Source of the DNA: Limibacter armeniacum | GTDB taxonomy: Bacteria > Bacteroidota > Bacteroidia > Cytophagales > Flammeovirgaceae | Assembly (NCBI RefSeq): GCF_036880985.1 | Contig: NZ_JBAJNO010000009.1 | Location: 2,232,001 to 2,296,000, forward strand | Reading direction: 5' to 3' | DNA: 64,000 nt | In this document: positions 46,448-55,789 of the stretch, piece by piece | Numbering within the stretch: position 1 is the stretch's first letter | How the letters are laid out: every line of letters begins with the position of its first letter | Position numbers and translations under genes: made by a program | Notes under the pieces: model-generated | The model's input: only the letters and a program-made list of their open reading frames with translations | What the model was told of the DNA's origin: nothing | The model's database searches: none

Positions 46448-47548
46448 ATGAAAGGATACCGTTTCGAAAAATATATACCCAAAACAGGCAATGGAAATTC
46501 TCCATTCGAAAACCTGATGGACGTATTCAAGCAACTGCTGACCATAACCGCAGGCGACGTAGCTGAAGCCTTGCAATGGCTGACTGAGCTGGACAAGCAG
46601 TATAACCTGACTAATGGTGACTATGGCATTGGGGATTTTATTGAAGACCTGAAGAATAAAGGCTATATCAAGGAAAATCCACAAACGGGAGAACTCAATA
46701 TGACCGCCAAAAGCGAGCAGACTATCCGTAAAAGTGCATTGGAGGAAATTTTTGGTAAGCTCAGAAAATCCCGAAATAAAGGAAACCACAAGACACCTCA
46801 TATTGGGCAAGGTGATGAGTTCACTTCTGAGTTACGTGACTTCCAGTTTGGAGACTCTCTTGACCAGATCTCTATGACGGAGTCTATCAAGAATGCACAA
46901 GTCAATCATGGTTTAGGAGACTTTACCTTAACCGAGGGTGACTTACAAATCAGGGAGCAAGAGTTCAAGGCACAAACCTCTACAGTGCTGATGATTGACA
47001 TTTCCCATTCCATGATCCTTTATGGGGAAGACCGCATCACTCCTGCCAAAAAAGTAGCAATGGCATTGGCTGAACTCATTACTACCAAATACAAAAAAGA
47101 CACCTTGGACATTATTGTATTTGGAAATGACGCTTGGCAAATCGAACTGAAAGATTTACCCTACTTGCAAGTGGGACCTTACCATACCAATACAGTGGCT
47201 GGCGTTGAGTTGGCGATGGATATTCTGAGAAGGAGAAAAAATCCGAACAAGCAGATTTTCATGATTACGGATGGAAAGCCTACTTGTATCAAGGAAGGGT
47301 TACACTATTATAAAAACAGCTTCGGCATTGATCAGAAAATTCTGAATAAAACACTTACCCTTGCTGCTCAGTGTAGAAAGCTGAAAATTCCAATTACCAC
47401 TTTTATGATTGCCACAGACCCGTACTTACAACAGTTTGTACGAGAATTTACAGAAGTCAATCAGGGAAAAGCTTACTTCAGTAGCTTGAGAGGGTTAGGA
47501 GATTTGATCTTTGAGGATTACCAAAGAAACAGGCGAAAGAAAATCTAA
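46448..47548 (+). CDS. VWA domain protein
   Basis: A 366-residue soluble protein. The N-terminal half is helical and charged (DVAEALQWLTELDKQYNL). The C-terminal von Willebrand A domain has a complete MIDAS: DISHS in VLMIDISHSMILYGEDR, the Thr of HTNTVAGVE, and ITDGKPT. A metal-dependent ligand-binding role is expected. Related VWA proteins usually partner a MoxR/CbbQ-type AAA ATPase, but none is next to it. The ATG at 46448 is preferred to a TTG at 46382, which would add a leader with no family match. Confidence 0.83.
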   Translation: MKGYRFEKYIPKTGNGNSPFENLMDVFKQLLTITAGDVAEALQWLTELDKQYNLTNGDYGIGDFIEDLKNKGYIKENPQTGELNMTAKSEQTIRKSALEEIFGKLRKSRNKGNHKTPHIGQGDEFTSELRDFQFGDSLDQISMTESIKNAQVNHGLGDFTLTEGDLQIREQEFKAQTSTVLMIDISHSMILYGEDRITPAKKVAMALAELITTKYKKDTLDIIVFGNDAWQIELKDLPYLQVGPYHTNTVAGVELAMDILRRRKNPNKQIFMITDGKPTCIKEGLHYYKNSFGIDQKILNKTLTLAAQCRKLKIPITTFMIATDPYLQQFVREFTEVNQGKAYFSSLRGLGDLIFEDYQRNRRKKI

Positions 47549-47564
47549 TTGACAATTCCATAAA

Positions 47565-47605
47565 AAATCCCTTAGATGATGTTTAGTACATTCTCTAAGG
47601 GATTT
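47565..47605. terminator. Bidirectional terminator between VWA and acyltransferase genes
   Basis: A 12-bp stem (47565-47576 with 47594-47605) and 17-base loop, with A-run on the left and T-rich sequence on the right, between convergent genes. Confidence 0.8.
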
Positions 47606-47635
47606 ATATTTTTCTCCAATTTTTCTGGAATCACA

Positions 47636-48562
47636 TTATGATACCAATTCCTCTTCAGGTCTTGTTTTCCACCTTTCGTGCATCCACACCCACTGTTCGG
47701 GTGCTTCCCTAATAAAGTCTTCAAGGTAATTGGAAAGTATCTGTGTATTATTCACCATATCCTTTTCCTGATCTCCTGTCGTTTTTAGCTCCACTGCAGG
47801 CTTGATGGTCAATAGATGCGTATCATCTTCCATTCTTCTGATTGCCATTGGCAATACCAAAGCTCCTGTACGCTGTGCCAACATGGTAGCGCCAATCGGA
47901 GTAGCCGCTTTTTTGCCATAGAAGTCAACAAACACATTTTGGACCTTCTGTGTATCCTGATCAATCAGCAAGAAGACAATCTCTCCACTCTTTAGTGCTT
48001 TCACCAACTTAATGGTACTTTGACCTCTTTCCACATATTTGGCACCTCTCAAAGTACGGTTTCCTACAAGAAGCTGATTCATTCGGGGATCCTTCAAAGC
48101 CGCACCTACAATGGTTACCGTATAGCCCATTTCAAATGGCATGGTACCCACCATCTCAAATGCACCTAGGTGAGGAACCAGTCCTACTACACCTTTACCG
48201 GAATTGTAGGCTGCTTCCAAATTCTCAACACCCTCAATCTTGACGATTTTCTTATAGTCTTCAAGGTTTTGGATGTTGCGGTAGCGGATAATGTCAATGG
48301 CATTCTTACCAATATTTTCCCATACCTTCTTAGCCATTTTCTTAATCTCTTCAGGAGATTTCTCATTTCCATAAGCAATGGTCAAGTTACGGATCGTTTT
48401 TTCACGCTCCCCACTCATTACGGCATATACAAGCTTGCCGATAGCTCCACCCAAACGAATCATGGATTTACGTGGCATAAAGCAGATCATGTCAATCATT
48501 GCCTTGATTACCACATAAAGCACATCGTATTTCAGTTTTTTCAAACCCTTTTTACGGCTCAT
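47636..48562 (-). CDS. Lysophospholipid/lipid A acyltransferase, LpxL-like
   Basis: Membrane-associated acyltransferase of 308 residues that would add a secondary acyl chain to lipid A or a related lipid. The N-terminus has one hydrophobic segment (YDVLYVVIKAMIDMICFM). The catalytic HxxxxE motif is in VPHLGAFEMVG, RGQSTIKLVKALKSGEIVFLLIDQD and PIGATMLAQRTGALVLPMAI follow, and EQWVWMHERWKTRP is the conserved C-terminal motif. Family members range from LpxL/LpxM to other lysophospholipid enzymes, so the acceptor is inferred. Confidence 0.9.
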   Translation of the reverse strand: MSRKKGLKKLKYDVLYVVIKAMIDMICFMPRKSMIRLGGAIGKLVYAVMSGEREKTIRNLTIAYGNEKSPEEIKKMAKKVWENIGKNAIDIIRYRNIQNLEDYKKIVKIEGVENLEAAYNSGKGVVGLVPHLGAFEMVGTMPFEMGYTVTIVGAALKDPRMNQLLVGNRTLRGAKYVERGQSTIKLVKALKSGEIVFLLIDQDTQKVQNVFVDFYGKKAATPIGATMLAQRTGALVLPMAIRRMEDDTHLLTIKPAVELKTTGDQEKDMVNNTQILSNYLEDFIREAPEQWVWMHERWKTRPEEELVS

Positions 48563-48731
48563 CTCTGTAAGTTTGTGTTAGTATGTTGTATCCCTTACCT
48601 AGCTTTATAAAACATGCCTAGGTATTGTTAAGTTCAGTGCTATTTTCAAACAGGTTCGCAAGTTAATGTTTTTTACCTTTATAAGCCGAAACCAAGTGCT
48701 AACAAATCAAATTACGAACATGTTCCTTCAC

Positions 48732-49169
48732 TTAATACAAGTTGCCTTTTTTCCCTCCCATAACTGTTACAACTATCTCCCTGCTTGATGCATGATTACG
48801 GTGCTCACACAAGTAAATTCCCTGCCAAGTTCCTAGATGCAACCTTCCATTTGTAACGGGAACACTCACTGAAGCTCCCATCAATGAGCTTTTGATATGG
48901 GCTGGCATATCATCAGGACCTTCATATGTATGCTCAAAATAAGGTGCATTTTCAGGCACCATCTTATTCATATGTCTCTCAAAGTCACTCCTTACTGTAG
49001 GGTCTGCATTCTCATTGAGCGTCAGTGAAGCTGAAGTATGCTTGATAAAAATATTTGCCATCCCCACCTCAATGGCACTCAAGTCAGACAAGTGCTCTTC
49101 AATCTCACGCGTAATCAGGTGAAAACCTCTTGAATAAGGCTTTAGCTTAAAGGTTCTTTGATAATACAT
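48732..49169 (-). CDS. YjbQ-family protein (UPF0047)
   Basis: A small cytosolic protein of 145 residues from a widely conserved family. Typical segments are [38 protein letters not shown] and [15 protein letters not shown], with conserved His residues that bind metal in solved members. Some members have weak thiamine-phosphate synthase activity, but the true role is unsettled. It is monocistronic, 139 bp upstream of the response regulator terminator region. Confidence 0.92.
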   Translation of the reverse strand: MYYQRTFKLKPYSRGFHLITREIEEHLSDLSAIEVGMANIFIKHTSASLTLNENADPTVRSDFERHMNKMVPENAPYFEHTYEGPDDMPAHIKSSLMGASVSVPVTNGRLHLGTWQGIYLCEHRNHASSREIVVTVMGGKKGNLY

Positions 49170-49234
49170 ATTGTCCGTTTTTGATATTTGTTAAGGATAT
49201 GCCAACAAAGCAGTTTCAATTATAACAGAAAAAC

Positions 49235-49283
49235 AAAAAATCACCTGGCCAAAAGTAAAAACCTCTTGAGCAGGTGATTTTTT
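49235..49283 (-). terminator. Terminator of two-component operon
   Basis: A 13-bp stem (49235-49247 with 49271-49283) and 23-base loop with a T-run on the minus strand, 25 bp downstream of the response-regulator stop codon. Confidence 0.78.
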
Positions 49284-49307
49284 TAATTGTATCAATTTTC
49301 GTTTTGC

Positions 49308-50009
49308 TTAGTTAAGCTCCACTAATTTGAATCCTTGTCCGTGAACATTGACAATCTTCAGCGACTCATCACTTTTCAGGAATTTACGCAGCTTTGTAAT
49401 GTAAACGTCCATACTTCTAGAGTTGAAGTAATTGTCATCCAACCAAATCTTCTTCAAAGCTTCAGAACGATCCATCACTTCATTTTTATGGATTGCCAAC
49501 AAACGAAGCAATGCAGCTTCTTTTGAAGTCAGTCTTTGCTCTGTGTTCTCTTCGTTGTCTTTCAGCTTTTGAGCATTGAAGTCAAACGTGAAGCGACCAA
49601 TATCAAATACTGTCTGCGCTTCTTTCTCATTCGATGCTTTCTTTGAACGACGCAAGATTGCCTGCAACCTTGCCAACAGCTCTTCCATACTGAAAGGCTT
49701 ACTCATATAATCATCTGCTCCCACTTCAAAACCTCTCAACGTATCTTCTTTCAAAGACTTAGCCGTCAGGAAGAAAATAGGAATTTCTACATCTGATTTT
49801 CTAATACGTTCAGCCAATGTAAAACCGTCCATTTTTGGCATCATCACGTCAAAAATGCACAAGTCAAAATCGCCTTCTTGATATGCTTTAAGACCTTCCT
49901 CACCATCTTTGCAGTGCTTTACATCAAAACCTTTTACTTCAAGGTATTCAGACAAAAGCATGCCCAAATTCGGATCGTCTTCTACGAGTAATATTCTAGT
50001 TTTCTCCAT
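49308..50009 (-). CDS. OmpR-family response regulator
   Basis: DNA-binding output of the adjacent two-component system. The 233 residues have a receiver domain with acidic pocket EDD at 10-12, phospho-acceptor Asp54 in IFDVMMPKMDG, Thr in FFLTAKS and Lys in YMSKPFSMEEL, then a winged-helix DNA-binding domain ending HGQGFKLVELN. It resembles the RprY type of Bacteroidota. Its start overlaps the kinase stop by 14 bp, so expression is coupled. Target genes are unknown. Confidence 0.94.
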   Translation of the reverse strand: MEKTRILLVEDDPNLGMLLSEYLEVKGFDVKHCKDGEEGLKAYQEGDFDLCIFDVMMPKMDGFTLAERIRKSDVEIPIFFLTAKSLKEDTLRGFEVGADDYMSKPFSMEELLARLQAILRRSKKASNEKEAQTVFDIGRFTFDFNAQKLKDNEENTEQRLTSKEAALLRLLAIHKNEVMDRSEALKKIWLDDNYFNSRSMDVYITKLRKFLKSDESLKIVNVHGQGFKLVELN

Positions 50010-51633
50010 GTTTCAATGGTATATATATTGTGAATGTACTTCCCTTATTTACTTTACTTTTTACTGATATCTGACCCAAATGTGCGTCAACAATGTGTTT
50101 GACATAACTCAGTCCAAGGCCAAACCCTTTTACGTTATGCACATTTCCTGTTGGCACCCGATAGAACTTGTCAAAAATCTTCCCTACCGACTCCTTAGGA
50201 ATTCCCTGCCCATTGTCAGAGATCATCAGCATAATACCTCCATCCTTATTTTCCGTCTTAATGGAAATCTGTGGTACCTCAGGTGAATATTTATTGGCAT
50301 TATCCAATAGGTTATGGATAATATTGGTCATATGCACTTCATCTGCCTCTATCAACGTATCAGCAGCCTGCAAATCTGTCTCTATAGCCCCTCCTCTATT
50401 TTCTACCTGAATTGCTGCATTCTGGACTGCTTTATTGATCAGGTTATGAAGATCTGTCTTCACAATCTTCAACTTGATATTCTGACGCTCCAACCTTGCA
50501 ATCTGCAACACTTTTTCTACCTGCATTCCTAACCTGTTGTTCTCATCCTTGATCACGTTCAGGTAACGGTTCTGCATAGTAGGTATTTTCTGAATATCAG
50601 GATCCAATAACGCCTCGCATGCAAGCGACACAGTTGAGATGGGTGTTTTCAGCTCATGTGTCATATTGCTGATAAAGTCATTTGTAATCTCCGAAATTCG
50701 CTTTTGCTTGATGATCGTCATTACGGCGAAAACAAATGAACATAAGGTCAGTAAAATAAAGACCACTGACATACCCAATACGGCACCCATTTTTTGCAGA
50801 ATAAAAGCGCCTTCATCAGGAAAATGTACAAAAAGAGTATTCTTTGAGTCCATAAAGTCCTGAGGGAAAAGCCTGATATTATAATCTGACTTCAAGATAT
50901 CTGCTTGCTGATTATCATTGCTACAATAAACAATGGAAGCCTTTTTACCTTCCATATGCTTTACAGCAAAGTTGAAGTCTGTTGTGATCCCCCTGCTTGA
51001 AGTTTCCTGTTTCAATAATGAATCCAAGGTATTGAAGGAAACACGTTCCTCTATATCCTTATCCTCCATCATGACCATCTGCCTTAAGATCATATCGATG
51101 AAGTTCGTCTTCTGTGCAATCTTGGTCAGGTAAGCCAATTCCTCATCTTTAGCTGAATGTGACGAATCAGGTACTACCTTAGAAATATCGTCCATCTTCT
51201 GCTCCAAACGAAGGTCATTACGGTTCAAGTCCTGAATAGGTGTCTTACGAGCAACACCCGATCGCTTGATCACCGCCTCTTCCTCTACCTGATAAGCAAA
51301 ACCCTGCTGAGTCAGCTTATCAGAGCTGAAGGTTCTTTTGATACGTAGCCTTTGCTGTTCTGTCCAACGAGCATTACCTGCCGAATCATAATCTACTGAC
51401 CTAAGGTTATCAGATAGCTTTATATTATCATCTACCTGCTGCCTTGTCAAGAATGCAGCTTCCTGATGTTCAATTCGCTTTACGACTGTAGTCAGTACTT
51501 CCCCAATCTCTTGACGGAAATGCTCTGTCCTTTCCTCTACAGCTTCATTGATCCAGTAAAACTGTAATACAATCAGTCCGAGCATTGCCACACTCATCAG
51601 GCTGATTACAAATATCAGATTTCTTTTTGCCAT
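49996..51633 (-). CDS. Membrane sensor histidine kinase, RprX-like
   Basis: A 545-residue sensor with one N-terminal membrane helix (LIFVISLMSVAMLGLIVLQFYW), a periplasmic sensor domain of about 250 residues without recognisable fold, a second membrane helix (VLGMSVVFILLTLCSFVFAV), and a kinase core: H-box MTHELKTPISTVSLACEALL, N-box IIHNLLDNANKYSP, G1 ISDNGQGIP and G2 KGFGLGLSYVKHIVD. It resembles the RprX type and pairs with the overlapping response regulator. The stimulus is unknown. Confidence 0.94.
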   Translation of the reverse strand: MAKRNLIFVISLMSVAMLGLIVLQFYWINEAVEERTEHFRQEIGEVLTTVVKRIEHQEAAFLTRQQVDDNIKLSDNLRSVDYDSAGNARWTEQQRLRIKRTFSSDKLTQQGFAYQVEEEAVIKRSGVARKTPIQDLNRNDLRLEQKMDDISKVVPDSSHSAKDEELAYLTKIAQKTNFIDMILRQMVMMEDKDIEERVSFNTLDSLLKQETSSRGITTDFNFAVKHMEGKKASIVYCSNDNQQADILKSDYNIRLFPQDFMDSKNTLFVHFPDEGAFILQKMGAVLGMSVVFILLTLCSFVFAVMTIIKQKRISEITNDFISNMTHELKTPISTVSLACEALLDPDIQKIPTMQNRYLNVIKDENNRLGMQVEKVLQIARLERQNIKLKIVKTDLHNLINKAVQNAAIQVENRGGAIETDLQAADTLIEADEVHMTNIIHNLLDNANKYSPEVPQISIKTENKDGGIMLMISDNGQGIPKESVGKIFDKFYRVPTGNVHNVKGFGLGLSYVKHIVDAHLGQISVKSKVNKGSTFTIYIPLKHGEN

Positions 51634-51698
51634 AATTTACGCTATACTCCACAAGAGCAACCAACTACCCTTTCCTTCCCAAAATCCTTTTTTTCAAT

Positions 51699-54329
51699 CT
51701 AATAATTAAACCCTATGCCTCTAACCCCAATCAGAAGCTCTTCGTTGCCTGGATAAAACTCTTTAACATCTTCCATATCTACTGTCCGGAGTATTTCTTC
51801 CGTACGCTCCTCATAAGGGATATCAGACATACGCAGATGTTGATTCTTGATTACCTTTGAAATAATCTTGCGGACATCTCGTCCATTTCCGAAATACTGA
51901 TCTCGCTGCTTGTACAGACTGTTTAAGTAAAACTTGAAATGCTCTTCTGCTTTTTCTGTAAAGAACAAGTCCTCCTTCTTCAGTAACTGCTCCGCTATCT
52001 GATACAGTTCTTCCATTTCGAAATCTGTAAAATAGAGCTCCTTGTCAAAGCGGGACTTCAAACCTGGGTTTGTTGACAAGAACTTCTGCATCTGATCCGT
52101 ATAACCAGCCACCACTACTATAAACTCCCCTCTTTTATCCTCCATCTCCTTCAGTAGTACTTCAATTGCTTCCTTTCCATAATCAGAAGAAGCCTGACCA
52201 CCTCCAGACAAAGCGTATGCCTCATCTATAAACAAGACTCCACCACGGGCTTTTTCAATCATTTCATTGGTCTTGATGGCAGTTTGCCCGACATAGCCAG
52301 CAACTAAATCCTGTCTTGAACATTCCACTAAATGTCCACGTTCAAGAATTCCCAATGCCTTATATATCTGCGATAGAATTCGGGCTACAGTCGTTTTTCC
52401 AGTTCCTGGATTTCCTTTAAACACGGAATGTAAAGAGAAACGCCCCAATACATCCTTTCCGGACTCTTTGTAAAAACGTACCAGCTTAACCAAACTATCC
52501 AAGTCTCGCTTTACGCCCTGTAAACCAATCAGCTGATTAAGCATCGAAAGCGACTCCTGCAATAGCTTTTCATCTATACCTATATCAGGCAGTCGTATCT
52601 TATTTTCTTCAAAGATCTTGACGACATCCTCCTTTTCGACCTGTTTTAGCATTTGCTCATCTACCTCTTCCATGTCATGGCGCATGACACGTAGTGCCAT
52701 CTTGAGTTTTGCTTCTTCTACGATCGATTGTACCAATCTGGCATTTCCGAATGTCTTATCTCTATTTCGGTAAAGCTCCACCAGCTTCTTTTTCATAAAC
52801 TGACGAGCATCCTCCGACAGTTCTACTTCTTCATTAACTGCTACAGACTCCCCTATTTCCACCAATTCCTGTGGCATATAGTCAGGAAAATCAAATAACA
52901 TCCTGAAGCGGGATTTCAACCCTGGGTTAGAATTCAGGAACTGCTCCATCCCATCTGTATGACCAGCCACGAATATGGCTATATCCCCTGCTCCATCTGA
53001 CATTTCCTTCACAAGTACTTCAATTACTTCCCTGCCAAAGTCCTTGTCATCCTCCTCATTTCTGACTAAAGCATATGCCTCATCTATAAAGAGTACCCCT
53101 CCTCGTGCCTTCTCTATCGTCTCTTTTACTTTTGGTGCTGTTTGCCCTATATATTGCCCTATCAACTCTGCCCTACCAACTTCTGTAACAGTCCCCTTAC
53201 TCAAGAACCCCATCCGGTGAAAAATTCTTGCCATCAGTCTGGCTACAGAAGTTTTACCTGTTCCTGGGTTTCCTTTAAAGACCGAATGCAAATTCAAGTT
53301 ACGTTGCTCTTCAAACCCTCTTTCTTCCCTTATTTTCAAGAAAGCAAGGTAATCTATATACTCTTTTACTTTCTGCTTGATTGACTCCAAGCCAACCATG
53401 GCATTCAGCTCTTGCATGATCTCTTCTATAGAATCCTCTTGCCCCATAGAAAGATCACTACTGCCCAACACCCTTACATTTATTTCATTACCAGCTACAA
53501 ACTGTGTCATTCCAGCTACTTGCTGCTTACCACAAAAAAACGGTAAAACAGCCTGTCTATACCCCATAAACACAACCTCTACCCTGTAATAGCCTTCATG
53601 CCAGGTTCCTGGAGCTTCAGCTCCCCAACCCGTCACAATTTCAATCTGCTTACTGTTTTCATCAATACGCTTCAGTTCTGTCGCCGATCCCTTCAAGTTC
53701 CCTTCCTGATTGTAGAAGTTGAAAACAACCTCACAAAACCACGGAATGTGCTGTAGGTTATTGATTTTGAACTCAGCCCAAATATACTTAGCAAAGGCAC
53801 CATTAAACTGACTACAATACTCACGATCCAATGGTGGCACTCCTTCTTTTCCTCCTTCGTACAGTTTTAGTGCTTCCACTTCGAAGTAAGGATTATAGCC
53901 GTCCTCTACAGGTCCGCCATTTTCAATATAGAACAAAACTGTACCTTCCAACACGTCATCTACATAGGCTTCCCAAAGGTAGTCTCCCCTCTTCCAGTAA
54001 TATCCTTTCTCTTCATGCCCCCACCCTTCACGGATATATACTATTGCATCCTCTTTCTTGATGGTCTGACTCAAAGCCAAATCACACAGTTCTTCTTTTT
54101 CTCCCTCCTCTATCCTGTAGCACTTCAACCTGACTCTTACTGACCAATCCCGTTGATCAAAAAACTTATTGAAAAGAGATAACTCTGCATATACATAGGA
54201 TGTCTCACAACTTTCCAATGTTTTATGGTAGCGCTTCTCTCCATTTGCTAACCACTCTGTTGAGTTATATACTTTTAACTCCTTAAAGCGGTAGCGTCGA
54301 TCAGAATGTTTGTCTGTTTTGAAAATCAT
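51699..54329 (-). CDS. Tandem AAA+ ATPase (CbxX/SpoVK type) with duplicated N-terminal beta domain
   Basis: An 876-residue cytosolic protein. Residues about 15-267 hold two similar beta-rich modules (FKELKVYN with VEALKLYEG, YVYAELSLF with YIWAEFKIN, EGWG with TGWG). Then come two CbxX/CfqX-type AAA+ modules, with Walker A GNPGTGKT at 353-360 and again 639-646, each followed by GGVLFIDEAYAL. Both ATPase sites look complete. The family includes SpoVK, CbbX and EccA-like remodellers, but I do not recognise the N-terminal domain and assign no substrate. The longer frame to 54425 abuts the merR terminator; the ATG at 54329 is preferred. Confidence 0.85.
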   Translation of the reverse strand: MIFKTDKHSDRRYRFKELKVYNSTEWLANGEKRYHKTLESCETSYVYAELSLFNKFFDQRDWSVRVRLKCYRIEEGEKEELCDLALSQTIKKEDAIVYIREGWGHEEKGYYWKRGDYLWEAYVDDVLEGTVLFYIENGGPVEDGYNPYFEVEALKLYEGGKEGVPPLDREYCSQFNGAFAKYIWAEFKINNLQHIPWFCEVVFNFYNQEGNLKGSATELKRIDENSKQIEIVTGWGAEAPGTWHEGYYRVEVVFMGYRQAVLPFFCGKQQVAGMTQFVAGNEINVRVLGSSDLSMGQEDSIEEIMQELNAMVGLESIKQKVKEYIDYLAFLKIREERGFEEQRNLNLHSVFKGNPGTGKTSVARLMARIFHRMGFLSKGTVTEVGRAELIGQYIGQTAPKVKETIEKARGGVLFIDEAYALVRNEEDDKDFGREVIEVLVKEMSDGAGDIAIFVAGHTDGMEQFLNSNPGLKSRFRMLFDFPDYMPQELVEIGESVAVNEEVELSEDARQFMKKKLVELYRNRDKTFGNARLVQSIVEEAKLKMALRVMRHDMEEVDEQMLKQVEKEDVVKIFEENKIRLPDIGIDEKLLQESLSMLNQLIGLQGVKRDLDSLVKLVRFYKESGKDVLGRFSLHSVFKGNPGTGKTTVARILSQIYKALGILERGHLVECSRQDLVAGYVGQTAIKTNEMIEKARGGVLFIDEAYALSGGGQASSDYGKEAIEVLLKEMEDKRGEFIVVVAGYTDQMQKFLSTNPGLKSRFDKELYFTDFEMEELYQIAEQLLKKEDLFFTEKAEEHFKFYLNSLYKQRDQYFGNGRDVRKIISKVIKNQHLRMSDIPYEERTEEILRTVDMEDVKEFYPGNEELLIGVRGIGFNY

Positions 54330-54431
54330 AGTAGTAGCCTGTATTTGCGGAAGAGCGTCTGCATGGCTAATTCCGGTAGTAGCGTAAAAAGTAAATTGGT
54401 TTGTTTTTAGACTGCATCTGCTCAAAAATAA

Positions 54432-54466
54432 AAAATCCTATTTCTACTTTTAAGAAATAGGATTTT
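54432..54466 (-). terminator. Terminator of the MerR-family gene
   Basis: A 14-bp perfect stem (54432-54445 with 54453-54466) and seven-base loop with a T-rich run on the minus strand. It lies about 95 bp downstream of the merR stop codon and separates that gene from the AAA+ gene. Confidence 0.85.
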
Positions 54467-54560
54467 AATAATAATATTTTTAACAAAAAATAATCACAAA
54501 CAGAATGAAAGAAAAATTACCTTAAAATTCTGTTTCTATTTATTTACATATAGCTAAAGC

Positions 54561-55478
54561 TTATTGATGGGATACTTTTTCTTTAGCTCGGTGGTAATTA
54601 TCTTCTTCCACATAATCAACAAGATACTTAACGTGAGGTATCACTTCTACATTTTCAGGCAAGTCCATATCCTGTCCTACAACCTGATACCCTGACATTA
54701 GAATCTGTGCTTCAGGGAATGACTCCGCAACATTATCTATATAACGTTGAACAAAATTCAGGTCTGGTGCCGACGTCAAGACGGTCAACAAATAATCTGG
54801 CTTATGGTAACCATATACTTTAGACAGCTCAGGAAGCGGCAAGCTCTGCCCCAAGTAAATAACTTTATTCCCTCTCTGCTTGATCAGGTATGAGGCAAAC
54901 AGCAATCCAATTTCATGCAACTCACCTTCAGGCAAATAAAGCATATAAGTACTTTGCTTCTTATCAACTGTATTTATCTGCCCGTCAATGGCAACGATTA
55001 TTTTCTGCCTGATCAGGTTAGAGATAAAATGCTCCTGTGCCGGACTTACTGAATCTGTCTGCCAAAGAAAGCCTACCCGTGCCAAAAATGGATAAATAAT
55101 GTTCATCATGGTATCCTCAAAACCAAGCTGAAGTACATTGGTGGACATTATTTTCTCGAACCTATCTTCGTCCATATCAATCATGGCTAGCGTCAGCCCA
55201 CTGATCTGATCCTGATAGTTTTCTTTCTTGTCTATGGTATTCAGTACGTGTTCACATACCTCATCCCTGCTCATTTTGGCAATCTTGGAGATCTTGAATC
55301 CATTATTGTTCAGCAAGGAGATATTGAGCATATGCTTCAGATCTTCTGAATCATAGAAGCGGATGTTGGTTTCCGTACGCTTAGGTTGGATAATGTTGTA
55401 GCGTTGCTCCCAAATTCTGATAGTGTGGGCCTTGATACCTGTTAAATGCTCGAGGTCCTTGATCGAATAAGTACTCAT
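54561..55478 (-). CDS. CarH-like B12-binding MerR-family regulator
   Basis: A 305-residue transcriptional regulator. Residues 1-70 form a MerR winged helix (YSIKDLEHLTGIKAHTIRIW). The middle is a helical B12-binding bundle with the W-x9-EH motif (Trp139, Glu149, His150), which in CarH surrounds the adenosyl group. The C-terminal Rossmann domain has E-x-H-x-x-G at 186-191, whose His188 would be the lower cobalt ligand. In Thermus CarH a His follows the Trp and becomes the upper ligand after light; here Gln140 stands there. Such regulators control carotenoid and light-stress genes, none of which is adjacent. Confidence 0.85.
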   Translation of the reverse strand: MSTYSIKDLEHLTGIKAHTIRIWEQRYNIIQPKRTETNIRFYDSEDLKHMLNISLLNNNGFKISKIAKMSRDEVCEHVLNTIDKKENYQDQISGLTLAMIDMDEDRFEKIMSTNVLQLGFEDTMMNIIYPFLARVGFLWQTDSVSPAQEHFISNLIRQKIIVAIDGQINTVDKKQSTYMLYLPEGELHEIGLLFASYLIKQRGNKVIYLGQSLPLPELSKVYGYHKPDYLLTVLTSAPDLNFVQRYIDNVAESFPEAQILMSGYQVVGQDMDLPENVEVIPHVKYLVDYVEEDNYHRAKEKVSHQ

Positions 55479-55536
55479 TTTAAAATACGTCTAAATGCTG
55501 AAGTAAAATCCTGTTGTAAATTATTGATAGATAGCC

Positions 55537-55566
55537 TTTCGGTCATTAAAAAAAGCCTGACCGAAA
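55537..55566. promoter_or_regulatory. Inverted repeat, candidate operator of the carH-like gene
   Basis: TTTCGGTCA at 55537-55545 and TGACCGAAA at 55558-55566 form a perfect 9-bp dyad with a 12-bp spacer. The 30-bp span is of the order seen for MerR-type dyads but the arms are far apart. It could also be a transcript hairpin. Confidence 0.4.
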
Positions 55567-55733
55567 TGGAGTTGGTAAATTGTTACTACACTCTGAACAG
55601 TCCGTTAAGAGAAATTGTTTGCTACTTTTTGAAAGAAAAAACATTCAACTGAATTTCACAAACTGCCTTATTAACTGCGAATTATAGCAAAGTGTTGGCA
55701 ATTGAGTTTAAATAATGATCGGTTTGGCATAAA

Positions 55734-55769
55734 AAAACCTGAAGAGTAGAAATTTTCCCTTCAGGTTTT
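55734..55769 (-). terminator. Terminator of the YcxB-like gene
   Basis: An 11-bp stem (55734-55744 with 55759-55769), 14-base loop and T-run on the minus strand (A-run at 55731-55737). Confidence 0.8.
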
Positions 55770-55789
55770 CCTCCTTATATCTATAGCTA

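Larger units (their letters stand above)
55479..55789. other. Intergenic region upstream of the carH-like gene
   Basis: About 310 bp without genes. It contains a perfect inverted repeat 60-90 bp upstream of the regulator start and the terminator of the YcxB-like gene at its right end. The rest shows nothing recognisable. Confidence 0.6.
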
